Counted from the first letter of the stretch, positions 1 to 13,055 are shown. The stretch: DNA of 64,000 nt from Rhizoctonia solani (GCF_016906535.1 NC_057373.1:806001-870000), one strand, 5' to 3'. Numbers and translations are program-made. The notes: generated by a model not told the origin, from the sequence alone.

Positions 1-2851
1 GTAAAGCTACCTCATAGCATGCTTTAGGAATTTATTAGCCTGGGATAAACAATAACTCACAAATGCAGATCTTGTTTTTCCTCCCATAAATCATAAGAAG
101 TATCGAAACACATGTGAGAGGTATATTCCAAATCGTTCTTGATAACAGAATCGCCGGCGCTGGTATCCTGATTATACAGAAATCTGGAGACAAAATCTCG
201 ATCAGGCCCGTGCCACGATCAAGTAAGTAGTTGGCAAATCGAATGAGTGTGATTGCCCGCAGGGCTGGTCCATCCTGGTAAAAGTTAGCGGTGTAAGCAA
301 CCTGTTGCAACGTGTGGCTAATGTATGGCACTTACGCGCTGCGGCCTTCCCCAGCTCCCGTCGAAAGGTGTTCCATCAGCGTTAACTTTGGCTCACCCAA
401 TCCACCTGCATCAGAATCAATATCTTAGACAAATTCATTCGGGTAACTCTGACCATTGGCAAGGCATCCTGACTTGTTGCATGTGTTCTGCAGCTTGGCT
501 GGCTGTATGAATAAAGCCGCAGGGCCGCCTCGAGTTCATTCTCTCCAGCGACGAGGCGATCCATAATAAAGCGGTCACAAGCGCTCTAGGAATTGAATCG
601 AACCTCAACAGAATGTATAAATTCCCATACGGGACACTCACGAGTCACTACCAACACCATGAGATCTATGTCATACGGCGCTATAGCAGCAACATACCGG
701 GTCCATGTATAAAAATAATCCGGGTGGCTAGTCGACGGTGATGCGACTACTAGTCCTTCCCCTGCCCCGATGCTAGAGTACCCACATCATAATTAGGAGC
801 GTAATGGCTTTGCCTAGAGAGCTACATACGTTGGACCAAGTTCTGTCACATTCTATGAGTATTTACTATCAAATTTAGGTATAGAATAACCCACGATCAA
901 ATATCTTTCGTTCGCTGAAAGTCGCCTCGTGGGTGATCCAATCGCGCAGTTCGCCGGGGCCCCGTGTATTGGCAGGTTGGCCCCAGAGGGTGCTAGCCAG
1001 GGATGAATGTTTAAAGGTAGGAGCATCACTGCACCTACCAATACCCCAGTAGCCAAAGGCTTCTTATAAGAATTTCGTGGGGTTGCCTTGGAGTAGGTCG
1101 CGAAAGGGAAAATCTGGGCTGGTATCTTTCCGTCCATCGCTCAGTGGCTGGGAATCTGTAGCAGGAAAGCAGGTTGGCACGGCCAATTTAAATAGCTCAC
1201 TGCGTGACCAACTTGGGGTCGTTATACGTTACATGTACGTCTCAGTAGCCGGATCGTTTGTATGTACCTGCCAAAGTAAGCATGTTCTTGACATTTGCTG
1301 TTGCACATGACTCGACGTGCGGGCGCTTGGAAAGCAAAGGTCACGGGCTCGTCCGCCGAAGTTCGATCGGTACACATGACGTCGATTCAAGTTAACACAA
1401 TGACGCCTGGATCGGGCAGGAACTATCTAGACATGGAGCATTATTTCAATGGGAAAGGGAAACAAATGGCCTTCGTATGGTGCACATATAAAGACGTACT
1501 AGCCCATCATGTCAAATGCGAGTGGCGCCGAGAAGGCAACTGCCAGATATTAATTCATGTGTAAAATAGCACCAGCTAGTCCAATGAAGAGTCGAGGTTT
1601 CGGAACAGCAAAGAACTAAAGCGGTGGCCGCGAGGAAGGCATGTTCTGAATTGGTTGCTGGCTTGTGCCCAGGTGTACATGAGCATGGTGCATTGAACTA
1701 AGTATAACTTAAAATTTCGCTTGGTAGGACCATTTGTCAAGATCAGAATAGACGATGGTGGATCCACTAATAGAAGAAATCCCATTTTTTCAAGTGAGCC
1801 ATCAGGAGAATATAACAGACTTACTGCTGGCGTAGCAAACCGACAGGTCCGAATACAAACAGTGGTAGATGAACCGGCGTTTAGCATCCTCTTAGACGGA
1901 GGGGGTTGGCAAAGCGATGTAGGCTTGCACCACTTACCTATGTTTTATAGTATGCAATGACGGCGGGATTCCTTTCAAATCCTGTTATAATGCATGCCGG
2001 ATCGGAGTTGGTAATGTACCTTATCCACACCCAAACATGCAATCGCTACCATGTTTCCGTTATTCGTGCTTATTATGTCTAACCTTGGCTCATTATGCGA
2101 CCATGAGACATGGTTTAACACGCAGAAGCACTCAATATAGCAATTAAAGAAAACGAGTGCGTATGATGATTAATTAATGCGTATCGCCGCTACTTTGATA
2201 ACCAAGTTTCGGCACTGATGTAGGCAATTGAAAGTTATATATATTGTGAGGATATTTAATTTCAAAAGCACAATCGACCTTGAACTCCCTATAAGAGCTG
2301 GGTGATGTGGTCCTTTCGGAACTGCCCCAATTGATCAATGGAGGTTTATCTCGTATCTCTGAATCTGGATCTGGCAGACAGACCAATAGGGTTTCAAGTA
2401 CCTATCTGCAATGGTCAAAGCATTCTGTTTGAAGGAAAACATCGAACTATCAGTTTCATTGGGCCAATTACGTCGTTATACCTCAACACTTGCCACCGTA
2501 AAAACGGAATGCGCGCTCCTGGGCAGCTATCGTTACATGGGGCTGTATAGGTCTGGTACAATCAATAGAAATGCTGCTTGCTGCTTTGGGACGAATACGT
2601 TCAATGATAATGCCAGTTGAAGACTTAATTGGACCCTTTCAGGTATACTGGCAGTAATTAAATATTACTGGCATTCCCCCTTACATACATATCCTCATGC
2701 CTTTTAAGAAAGAAACCGCATTTATAGTCATGTTATGCTCAGGTCCTAGTAGTACAGTATATTCATCACTGTGTTTACCCTAAGCTAGGACAATATGATC
2801 AGTGTATGTGAAATTTTGAGCGCATACATACTACTCACAATACAGCGCCAC
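1..2851. other. Gene-free stretch, no supportable feature
   Basis: Both strands carry only short reading frames of under about 105 codons, with no recognisable domain, signal peptide or splice-linked exon chain. A short inverted repeat (CAGTAAT, 5-nt loop, ATTACTG) lies near 2650-2668 but is too small to interpret. I saw no transposase, reverse transcriptase or terminal repeats. It is either intergenic or decayed sequence. Confidence 0.5.
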
Positions 2852-5330
2852 TCAGTACCCTCCCCTAATTTGCATCATCAGCTTGAATAAGCCAGTTTGA
2901 GGTATGAATTTAGTTTTCACGAGTTCGTCGCATAGAACTCGTGCAAGTGATATCTGACCGTGTGATGCTACGCCTTGTAACAAGATATACCAAGTATCAT
3001 GATTCGGTATAATTCCAGTACTACGCATCTCATGGAAATATTGCACCGCTTGTTTGACATTCGGCGGTACACTGTCAAATCAACCGCAGGACGATCAACT
3101 CCAGCTGTAGGTGTGGGCGCCAACTCTCTCCATTTAGATTTTGGTACGTCTCCACCCTCCAGACACGCCGCAATCAGGATATTGTATGTGATACGGTTCT
3201 CGCGGATTCTCCGCTTTTTCATGCGCGACCGTAAAGCTTGAGTTGCTTTCTGGGCTTCTGAATGAGATATGTACTGTGGCCCTGTTCCTGCACCGGCGGC
3301 TCGATGGAAAGCAGCCATGAGGGATGTGTAGTTAACAACATTGGTTGGAACTCCGGCATTTTCGAATGCGACCAACATCTTGACGCCAGTTTGCAGACGG
3401 TCTCGAGGTGATGACTCAGCGTCCTGATCGGTCGATGGATTGGGGGGGCTCCGAGTCCCTGCGCGTGTAGATTCAAAGAACTGGTTGTTCTTCTTGGGAC
3501 CTCTACCAGGCACGCGGTAGACCACATCTTCAATAAGCTCGGAAACGATCGCTTCATTGACCTGGACACGAAGAGCTTTCATGATTCCTAGTATTTTGGA
3601 CGGAGCGTCTTGTACGCCTACCGCAAGCAGTGCGTTCAAGACGGTGGTGAGTGTGTATGCATCGGGGCGGAGCTGTCTGTCGGCAATATTATGCAGCACC
3701 TTCGATAAAGGGCCCATCTCTCGACGCCTGGAATAATACCTCAACATTGTGTTATAGGTGGTTATGTCAGGGACAGGATGGGTAGGAGTGGGTAAAGCAC
3801 TGCCAGCTTCGAGATCAGCAACAAGTTTGAGAGCAGCGTCTGGACGTCCCCCAGTAAAAAGCCCATGTATAACGACGTTGTAAGACCTGATGGTGATTTC
3901 TGCTTGCGGAATTTTCTTTTTCATCTCTTCATAATAAGCCATGGCATCATTTGTATGGTGTCGATCGAACAAACCACGCATCATTGTTGTATATGTGTAT
4001 GCGTCGTGTCCATCTTTTCCCATCGCCCCCCAGACCTTATTTGCGATTTCTAGTTGCCCCTCTCGTAGATATCCGAGCAATAAGGTATTCCACATGCCTG
4101 TAGTAGGCGTGCCTCCAAGAGAGTGAAAGTCTTTCCAGATAGTCTCCCTGAGCTCGGGCTGCCTTAGGGTGCCAGCGCCTTCGAGAAGGTCGATCCAAGT
4201 TTGGCGTGAAATAGAAAAGATAGGTTTACTCTTCGGTTCAGGGGAAATTGGAGGCGGGCCGGATGATACGGATATAAGCCCAACCCATGGGTCAGGTTCT
4301 TTCAGGAGTCTTAGAATCTCCTGATAGGTGGTTTTGAATTTTTCGGCGCTGAGAGAATTGACAAAATTAAACAACTGGTTGCGAAAAGACCACGGCCGGG
4401 CGAGCAGGCGGAGTAAATCCAAGTCGTTTATGTAACGTATCGCCTTGGCCGCCACATCCTCTCGTATCTGCCTTATAGGCTCCAGCAAATCACGAGCCAT
4501 TTCGGGTTTGAGTGGAACGAGAGTCGGATAGACAGTATCGAACGCCCCACGAAAATCATCCCGCATGGCATAGGCGCATATGGTGAGTTGCAAGAGCTCG
4601 GGTCGGCCGGGATGATAGTAAGAAGATTCTGCTGGGGTACGACTGGGGGTGGAGGTGGTGGGTCAGGGCCCAGTGGGTCATCATTGGGTTTGGGCCTGAT
4701 GGTAGTCGAAGAAGCCTCTGTGCGCGATACGGTCTCTATAATGCGATCTCCTTCTCCCAACAAGCACCTGGTCATAAACTTCTGCCACAAGTCGATAACG
4801 ACTTCAGGCTTCGAATCTTTGAGCGCACGCATCATACACCCGCGTAGTACACACATCGGACCGCGGACAGCAAGCCAAACTCCCACTTCATATATCTGTT
4901 CCATAGGTGCCGGGATCGCTGATTCATTGCCAAAGTGGGGGATAGTGGGTGGAGGATTCTTCACATTGGACCATTTAGACGATATGCCAGGTCTGTATAT
5001 TGTCGAAGCGATGGCCTCGTCAACCTGTTCCAAGTCGCTCAGAGAAAGGTGATCGACCTGACCTGCATCTCGTAGATCGGAGAACTGCTTCCAAACACCA
5101 GTAAAATTCTCTGAGTCAATATCTGCACGGAGGCTAGCAAGGCGGTCATTAAAAGCTAGGCCGATATTGCCGGCTAAAATGATCGGTTTTCGGGGTGGAA
5201 GCTTGACTCCTAATGAGCTATGCAATAAACTAGACACCTCTGTAGATTTGAGTCGCCTAGGAGCTGATTTGTGTCCTGCTGATGCGATTACTCGAATAAG
5301 GAGGATAGCTCGTTTCTGTGACATATACAT
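2852..5330 (-). CDS. Pentatricopeptide repeat (PPR) protein, probably mitochondrial
   Basis: Helical-repeat RNA-binding protein; PPR proteins of this kind act in organellar RNA processing or translation. I chose the ATG at 5330 because the first ~30 residues (MYMSQKRAILLIRV...) are basic and free of acidic residues, as in a mitochondrial presequence. PPR-like helix pairs follow, for example TTGMWNTLLLGYLREGQ, YTYTTMMRGLFDRHHTND, TTYNTMLRYYSRRR and RITYNILIAACLEGGD. Three exons are inferred. Intron 4640-4597 (44 nt) joins the proline-rich stretch to LLQLTICAYAMRDDF. Intron 3124-3072 (53 nt, GTTGGC..TTGACAG) joins KSKWR to PPNVKQAVQYFHEM, which completes another PPR unit. The second intron explains what first looks like a frameshift. 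A TCACGTGA box lies 44 bp upstream of the start. The specific RNA target cannot be told from sequence. Confidence 0.85.
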
Positions 5331-6021
5331 GCGGATGGAACCAAAAGGCAGAGTTATGAATTTCAGATAGTAGTCACGTGACACGGTGGTAAAGGCCCAG
5401 GCGGTGATTCGGTTGATCCCGTTACGCCTTGAGTGCCCCAATTCAGCCGGGGAAGATGATAGGTTCGAGACACAATCGTGAATCGTCTTGACGGCTGACG
5501 CCCGGGATAGCGATCCCCAAGCCCGAAGCGGTAGCGGGTAATTTCATTTCCTTACCCCAAATCGTCAGGCTTGATCTTTGATGAGCAGTCTATCCTTTAT
5601 TATCCCCTGGAAAATGCCCCTATGTGTCAACTTTCTATCAGTATACTGTAGTACTCAATCCCTGATATATAGCTGTCCACTGTGCGCTGTCGGTTGAGTG
5701 TGTATGTACCACAATAGAAACCTTAAAGGAGTAGATCTATTCGAATACAGCCCGCGAGTCGCGGTGTTGACTGCCGCATTTTCTCTCGGAACCCGTCATT
5801 GCGCGCGATTTACCATTCCACCGGGCTAAGGCTTCCATATTTTACCCGGCCCCCGAGGTTGGCTCACCTCCTTCCCCTCTCTTGCAGCCCCTTGGGCCCT
5901 CGCCCGATTTACTTCGCCGTGTATCAGTGTTTTCGACACCAGGTGTTTCATCCCGCTCCATTTAAGGATTCGCTCTTCAACTAGACAACGTCTACCAAGT
6001 GCGACCACAGCACAGACTACA
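5331..6021. other. Divergent intergenic region, PPR / Zn2Cys6 regulator
   Basis: About 690 bp between two divergently transcribed genes. Apart from the TCACGTGA box at 5374 and pyrimidine-rich tracts around 5860-5900 ahead of the regulator start, I see no further feature. Confidence 0.5.
5374..5381. promoter_or_regulatory. TCACGTGA palindrome, E-box type
   Basis: A perfect 8-bp palindrome with a CACGTG core, 44 bp upstream of the PPR start codon. CACGTG is the core bound by bHLH factors such as Cbf1. The same box recurs near other starts in this window (see findings). Binding is inferred only. Confidence 0.45.
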
Positions 6022-9000
6022 ATGTCCTACAGCCAGCCTGGAAGTAGTAGGGATCAGCCCATGCCAGACGATGATATTCCACTCAAAATTCGACGAGTCA
6101 CCAAAGCATGCGATCTATGTCGCAAACGTAAAGCGCGCTGTGATGGGGATCCATCATCAGACAGAGGAGTAAGTACGAGTCGACCAGGTCTAGGATCGAT
6201 CGAAGCCTGTGGATACTCGTTCTGACAAGATTTCTAATTACTTTGATGTGGGTTTTTATTAGTGTACACTATGCACGAACGCGGGCATGTCCTGTGTTTT
6301 CACACGTTTTGCGAGAGTAAGTCGTTCAATAAATTGTGCATATGTTTACAAACACTTATCTCGGAATGCCCAGAAACGCGGACATGAGAGCAGGTAGGTA
6401 AAACATGAGTGCTTTTTGGAAACTCGAACTAAGATATACAAACCAGTCAAGCCCGAGATCTAGAGTCTCGAATAATTGAGATGGAAGGGCTCATCCGCTT
6501 GGTGGGTCGCGTAGTTCTATACCAGCTTGTCTCGTCACTGACCATCATCAGATAGCGCCTGGTATCGATATTGAGCAAGAGATAGAAGAATCAGCGAACT
6601 CAGACTTACTAGACAATGCAAACACTCTGCTGCGTCCCTCTGATTCAGCTTTCCTCCAGCCAAATGATGCGTTCTTGCGCCCTTCGGTCGATTCCACTAC
6701 AGCTTTCTTTCACCCCTCGAACGCCATGTTTGACCCTCGCTCCTACAGTGAAGAAGAAACCAAACCAGACTTGACAAGGTTGACTTCATCGGCCCCGTTG
6801 TCACCTCCGAAATCATCCCCGGAAATACCACTACGTACTCTCCCCCAAGTGCTGGTGCGGACCGTTCATCGCCTTTAACGGGTTCTAGCCATCCGTATGG
6901 TATCACAACGCCCCCTAGGACAGGCTCAGCGCCGTACATGAACAATCCTGCAAGGGACAGAGGAGCAGGACCCGAGGGAAGGCCCATGGGCAGGTCATCC
7001 TACCACACTGAATTGTGAGTCTAGTTTGACATGGGTCAGGCATGTAGAGGCCGTGCTTACGTTACACGGAGTAGGTCATTTACCGAGGGCTCTGAAATTT
7101 CTGTGCGTGTCGCTTTTGATGGATTGGTTTCATCCTGATCGATGTTCGCTCACAAAGGAATTTTATGACAGATTGGACTGGAGCTCGCGCATGCCTGGAG
7201 AAAAGAGGTTCAACCTCAAATTGCGCGTAGAAACTCGCGACAGGTCAACCCAGCAGAGTACCAGGGCTCGGTAAGTAGTTCTCCCAGTTTTGCCTCAGGG
7301 ATCGCGATGTGACCAACCCGTGGTGGATAGTATACTAAGCCAATGCGGGATAAACTTGCCACACGCGTGGCTCCTCAAGACGTAAGTATCATATTCTAGG
7401 AGCGGCACTGGTATAACTTACTAAGCGATGTACCAACCCAGCTTTGGTTCCCTCCGGACGACTTGTTGGCCTCGTTAGTGGATCTATACTTCACTAGATT
7501 TAACGTTATCCTCCCTCTTCTTCATCGGCCCACGTTTGAGGCCCAACTTGCACAGAAGCTCCACTGGAAAGACCCAAGTTTTGCGGCCGTCGTGCTGCTT
7601 GTCTGTGCAAACGGATCAAGATTTAGTGATGATACACGTGTTATGCCCTTCTACGCTGAGGATATTCCACCGGATATGCGAGAATTCGATGCGGGAGTTT
7701 TGTTCTATCGTAAGTGCACTTTACGTGTTTTGGGATCATTCTAGTTCGTGGCATGAGCGCGATCAGGGATGACTTGGGTATATGTTGTGTGAGGGCGGTT
7801 ACTCACTTTGTGACAGGCCAGGTCGATGTGTGTTCAATGGGCGTGTTTCCAGTTGACGTCTTGTTTGAGCACCAAATAATGACACTGGTGCCATGTACCT
7901 TACGATCGGGAATCCGAGTGCGGTCTTGGGTGAGTTTACATGATTGTGGTCTTGGAATTATCCATCTAAATCTGAACCTAGTGACAACGGGTGTCAGCCT
8001 TCGCCTCGGCATGCAGCGCGGCATCCACCGCAACGCATGGCAAGGCGAGGTCAACACCCACAATAAAACTTTGAACGATGAGATGTGGCGCCGAGTATTT
8101 TGGTAGGTCGATCTGAACCATGAAGGATGGGCAGGCACTGATGAGGAACAAGGTGTTCTTATGTCCTCGATGTACTCTTCTCGACGTTCTATGGAAGGCC
8201 CACGTCTGTATTGACCGATCAGTCAGTATTAGCTTTAGAGTTTTGATACGGGAAAACGGCTTACTGACCACGCCGATGGTTTTCCCGCCGGCTGCAACTC
8301 CCAATTTGGCGGTGTAGGTATGATCTTCCTCCTCCAACCCCGATGGAAGGAGAAGACCATTTGGTTGTACTGGGTTCCGACACTTTACAAAATTGTGTGA
8401 GATATTGACCGAGATCACTCGGACCATGGTGCGTATTAGGAAAATAAGTGTATGATGAATACCAGGACTTGTCCCATTAATCTGAACGCATATCGCCATG
8501 AACGCTGTGCCAACAGTATGCGACTGGACGTAGGTACGATCCCAAAAGACCCAAACTTACGTCCATGCCCGACAATGAGAGGAAGCTGCACGAATGGTAT
8601 CGTAGTATGCCCCCGCAATGTAAGTTGAAATTCTTGACATGGGGAGAACCTGGCAGCAGCTGAGTCTCGCCTCTCCTATTTATACCTGATGTGAACGTGT
8701 GCACGATTTGCCACCCGTCTTGTTCTAAACTCCGAACCGATTGCCCTTGACCGATGCCTTCAGTGCGATGGACCCCTGAATCAGGCTACTGCTGCTCACC
8801 AAGTCATCTAGAAGTCGCAACGTGGCTGAATTCATAGTACGTGCCCTATCCGATTGATCCCTCTGTGGTGATGTCCAATACCGACGGGCGCTGACATGTG
8901 CGCCGTTTTTCCGTTCAACTTCATAGTGTAAGCTGCGAAGTATTCTTGCATAGGGCGCTGCACGTGGATCTAATAAACCCCTTCGCATGTAGTATCATTT

Positions 9001-9567
9001 CTCCCAGATATTGGTACGACGCCCGTATGCAATGATTCCAGGTGGTGGAGAGCCTGGGAAGTCGCTTTTTGAGGACAGTCGGAGGGCCTGTCTGCACTCG
9101 GCTAGGTCCAATGCCAGTATGTTGGGCCATTACATTAGCATCAACAACAAGCCATGTGAGTACCGGCCATTAGTCCGTCTACTAGCTGTATTGGGTCGGC
9201 GCCGACCTAGATGCTCTTACAAATTCCACACAATAACTGACTCGTTTGCCCAGTCCCATGGCTGGTACCAGCGACGCGAGAGACGGTTGTTGCGCTTGTA
9301 ATGAATGGGTTGCGTCTAATTCGCTCTGATCCTCAGCAAGGTGGGGAAAAGCAAGACCCGTTGCTCCAGAATTGTATGGATCTATTGCACCTTGTGAGCC
9401 GAGTGGGCGTACATGTAGCAGATATGGCGTACGTTCATTTCGTTATCTCTATATACCATGCCATGTTTGAACTTACCCTTTTTTCTTTGATTTCACTCGG
9501 GTAATTGGTATTTAGAAATATGCTTCGCGAACTGGCGACCCCTATCAAGGCCTCGCCTTCTCTCTAG
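6022..9567 (+). CDS. Zn2Cys6 (GAL4-type) fungal transcription factor
   Basis: Nuclear DNA-binding regulator. The N-terminal zinc cluster reads CDLCRKRKARCDG then, across an intron, CTLCTNAGMSC, giving the C-x2-C-x6-C-x9-C-x2-C-x6-C spacing of the family. The middle matches the fungal-specific transcription factor domain: LVDLYFTRFNVILPLLHRPT at 7472-7531, SLRLGMQRGIHRNAW near 8000, and RVFW joined to VLDVLFSTFYGRPTSVLTDQ across a 50-nt intron at 8103-8152. That intron restores a frame that looks broken at first. Later exons contain RKLHEWYRSMPPQ (about 8580-8620), LHVDLINPF (about 8960) and DLLHLVSRVGVHVADMANML, ending LATPIKASPSL at 9567. I count more than ten exons, and exact boundaries between 8200 and 9300 are uncertain. 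The target genes are unknown; the bicupin gene downstream is the nearest same-strand neighbour. Confidence 0.85.
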
Positions 9568-11135
9568 ATACACATGTTGTGGACGTCGGTTTAGCCAACT
9601 GCCCAACTACAATACATACTTTATATCATGGTATCTCTGGGAAGCTTTTTGTTGTATTTTGGGATAAAGTAATAAATGGAACCTTTTTCAATTCATTCAA
9701 TGCTAGTATCAAATCTTACTTTAGTGCAATAAACATTCTGTGTTATGAATTGATATAGAGCGTGCTGTGGTCCGGGGCCGAGCACGAGTAGAGTTTTAGA
9801 TCCAGAGCTTGGGCGATCCCTACGGAAAGTTTCCTAAATACAAATACCAAAGCACATATGACCAGACCCAGGCCTAGATTGTCTGCGCATTACGAATGGG
9901 CATCGAGGACCAACAGCAAATAATCTTATGAGACTTAAGTTCATACCAGGAAGTGCCTATCTCGGCAACTCGGCCGCCTACAACAACCTTAGATACCCAT
10001 TCGTTGGGTTTCCAGTCACTATCACAGAGATGCAAATGTATTCCAAGTCACACAGCCCATCTCATCCGGAGTTCATTTCACAGATGGAAAGTCGACAATC
10101 ATGGCCTGTGACATCCTTCGGCACATTACCAAGTGTACCAAAGACGAAATGATTCGCTTTGGGCCTATCATCACGTTATGGTGATACTTGGCGCACAACT
10201 CAAAAGGTTTAGAGGGCGGTGCCAAAGAGAGAAAAATAATGAACTAGGGCCAGCGCGAAGGCTCTCGATTCCCTTTCAATCGCCCCAACGTGCTTGATTC
10301 GATGAATGTGCGTCCACCTAGCTGAATTGACACACCCTAGACCCGACCTTTATGGTCATAGCTGATTGGATACCCCTTCGCTGAAGATCAGAACATGAAT
10401 CAGTCATCGAGGTTGATCGAGTGACCAGGGGTGTAAAGGAGAAAACAATTGGGACCACAACACACGTACATGAAATAGAAAGGCCAAGCTTGTTGGCGAG
10501 CAACTGGACGACGATAAGATGCTGGTCTCTGTCCACGAATTGTCTGGTTGCCAGTGGTAGTGTCACACTAAAGAAACCTATTGTTCCTATTGGGGTCTAA
10601 CCCGTAAGAATGAGTGATTTGTCATACACGATAACTGTTTCCCTTCCTACTGTCGAATGATATGAATAAACAATAGTTTACTTGGGCTTCACTCTGTGAA
10701 AGAATGTACTTGATGATGCTTGTACGAAAAGGAACACAAATATCAAGGTCATGTCAATTGGGAGAGTTTTAATAGTAGTTCCTGCATCTCCTATGTAAGA
10801 TCGAACCCATGCGCATATAGCCGATTTGTAGTGCTAAGAGATTGACCGCCCGAGATGCAAAAACTAGTAGGAGATATGGGTAACGCAGGAATATCGCGAA
10901 TATACCATTCTTCTTTCTCGCGTTTATCACGTAAATGCACAGGTAATTAATGGATTTAATTTGACATTTAATTGATTCGAGTACAATTAGGTATACAGTA
11001 GTGCAGTTTAAAGAGACTCAAGTGTGACTGTTCACTCTCCCAGTTTCGGTCTTTTGGTTTTTTGTTCACGTGATCGCATACGCAAGATCTTCAGATTCTT
11101 GACGCGTGCTTCGACCGCAAAAAGGCTCGATTCAT
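9568..11135. other. Long intergenic region before the bicupin
   Basis: About 1.57 kb without a gene I can support. Reading frames of 70-80 codons at 9928-10152 (+) and 10318-10566 (-) have no domain, no exon partner and no start context. The last 100 bp carry a TCACGTGA box (11066-11073), so the promoter of the bicupin lies here. Confidence 0.5.
11066..11073. promoter_or_regulatory. TCACGTGA palindrome upstream of bicupin
   Basis: Perfect 8-bp palindrome 63 bp before the bicupin ATG at 11136, in a T-rich context. Identical to the boxes at 5374 and 16363. Confidence 0.45.
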
Positions 11136-12733
11136 ATGGCAGACGAGCACACAAATTTGCGGCTTTCCGTGTCAGGAAGTTCTGAACCTAAGCTAGATGA
11201 TAAATCTGCTTCAGACATTATTTCTACAACAGCTCATTCGCAAGACACGTTGGACGCGGCGACCCCCACTCACCTTGAACAGAACAAACTGGGCGAGGCT
11301 AATCGCGAACATAGAGATGTAGACCTTCTACAAGTAGAGGATTTACATGTGGAACCGACTGATACCAAAGTGACGGGTGGTAATAGGATTCAAATGGATA
11401 TTCAAAGTTGTATCATCCACGCTCCAGATATTCTTCAGCCGATCTCTGAGCTGGTTTCAACAACTAAGAAAGATGACGATCGACGATACTCTTGGCTCAA
11501 TAAAGCCACTGGAATGAGTGAACGCCTAGGAATATATTATCAGATTATACCCCCTGGGTATAGAACCGCGTGTACTGTATCATCATTTATCCTATGTATC
11601 ACGTCTAATATTTCCTTTATAGGTCCACATGCGCATTCCAAGGAAGACGAGCTAGTCTTCTGTCTTCAAGGTCGGGGGACTATCTGGCAGAATGGGTGGA
11701 TATATCCATTTGAACCGGGTGACGTTGTGGGTTGGACAGGGGGCACTGGGATTACCCATTGTGTCATAAACGATACGAAGCCAGTACCAGGCCAATCTAA
11801 TGGAGATGAGGAAGACCTTATTCTCCTTGTAGTCGGAGAGAATAAACCTGGAGAAGATGAACTCCACTATCCACATAACCCGGAGCGATATGAAGCTAAA
11901 GAGGTACTCCGTTGGGAAAACGTTACGTTACAAAATGAAGGCGGGGCCCATCCAGGCGTGGCGCGAGCGGAGCGCCCAAACGACACGCTTCCTGGTTATC
12001 AATTAGGCGCCCGACCGAGTAATATCGTCAACTGGAGAGACCAGCTTGCGCCTGCCGGAGAAGGCGAGCTGTTTGCATATGCAACATCATTATCACAGGA
12101 GACAGGCTTATCGGGACGTTTTGGTTGTAATCTCGAGGTTATTCCTCCTGGTGCCCGATCTTCTGGTACGCTGCTCTCCACCTGACAATTCCCTACCTTA
12201 TATGACACGCTGTTTATGGTCAGACCCACATGCGCACAGGTTCGAAACTTTTGCCATGTAAAGTCTAACTAGACTGAGCTACATTACCAGTGTCGAAGAC
12301 GAGCTAGTGTTCGTAATACAAGGTGAGGGTTTAGTATGGCTTGATGGCTATACTTTCCCCGTTTCTTCTGGCGATGCAATTGGTTTCCGGGGTGGAACCG
12401 GACTCGCTCACACTATTATCAACGACTCCGATGCCCATGGCGAGGAATCAAGTCAAGATTTGGTGTTGTGGATAGTTGGAGAGAACCGTCGTTCTGAAGA
12501 TAGAGTGGTGTATCCCATGCATCCCGAGAAGAGTGGAACGTTCCCTAGGTGGTGGCAAGGTAGGTCGCAATAGTTCTCAACTCAGAATTAGGCTAAATTA
12601 ACGCGTTCTCTAGATGCGCCGGCCCGAAAATTGGGTAAGTGTCAGGTATTGGAGGTCGCTCCATGTGCAGCAGAAGTTAAACTATTGCCGTATAGGGGGC
12701 CATAATGGACGAGCAACGAACCCAAGAATTTAG
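11136..12733 (+). CDS. Bicupin: two tandem metal-binding cupin domains
   Basis: Two homologous beta-barrel domains follow a ~120-residue polar N-terminus. Domain 1 has PHAHSKEDELVFCLQG (cupin motif 1, H-x-H-x4-E-x6-G) and PFEPGDVVGWTGGTGITH (motif 2). Domain 2 has PHAHSVEDELVFVIQG and SSGDAIGFRGGTGLAHTIIN. Both also share VGEN then a YP(H/M)xPE segment. Exons: 11136-11571, 11623-12165, a 16-nt micro-exon 12224-12239, 12291 onward, and two short 3' exons ending ...GRATNPRI at 12733. The last introns are near 12560-12614 and 12633-12696. The start is the first ATG, MADEHTN; no signal peptide is seen, so it is probably cytosolic. The ligand set would hold one divalent metal per domain. Substrate and reaction are unknown; the family includes dioxygenases, isomerases and decarboxylases. 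Confidence 0.8.
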
Positions 12734-13055
12734 ATAATTTGGCGTGTAACCTCCCTCTATCGGTGTGTACCGAAGCCCTGGATGAGATTTGAAACGCAAG
12801 GTGGTTGCACTTTCCCTAGCGCATACGGCCAAGTACGTTCTGTATATAACCCTTTTGCAAATGAACATACACCTGCTTTGATTGTTGTGACATAAGCCTA
12901 GTCTGTATCCCGTGACTGTTTCGTGGCGTTTAGGAGACGTGCTTGGATACGACCAACACCTCCCACACTCTACCTCGAACTTCCAAAGGTCTATAGCAAA
13001 CGGCTGGCCTTGTACGGATTCCAATAATCGACGCGTAAAATCAACACTTTACATA
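12734..13055. other. Intergenic, bicupin 3' end to small gene
   Basis: 322 bp, same-strand spacing. It must hold the bicupin 3' end and the promoter of the next gene. No motif stands out. Confidence 0.4.

Noticed and set aside
2650..2668. Short perfect inverted repeat in AT-rich DNA
   Set aside because: Seven-base arms are expected by chance; no flanking T-run or element ends.
3046..3130. Apparent frameshift in the PPR gene
   Set aside because: A 53-nt intron (3124-3072) with GT..CAG ends joins both frames and restores a PPR helix pair.
4588..5052. Plus-strand 154-codon frame over the PPR gene
   Set aside because: Antisense shadow of the PPR first exon, with a glycine run opposite its polyproline stretch.
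8090..8240. Apparent decay of the first Zn2Cys6 regulator
   Set aside because: The 50-nt intron 8103-8152 joins RVFW to VLDVLFSTFYGRPTS in frame, as in intact relatives.
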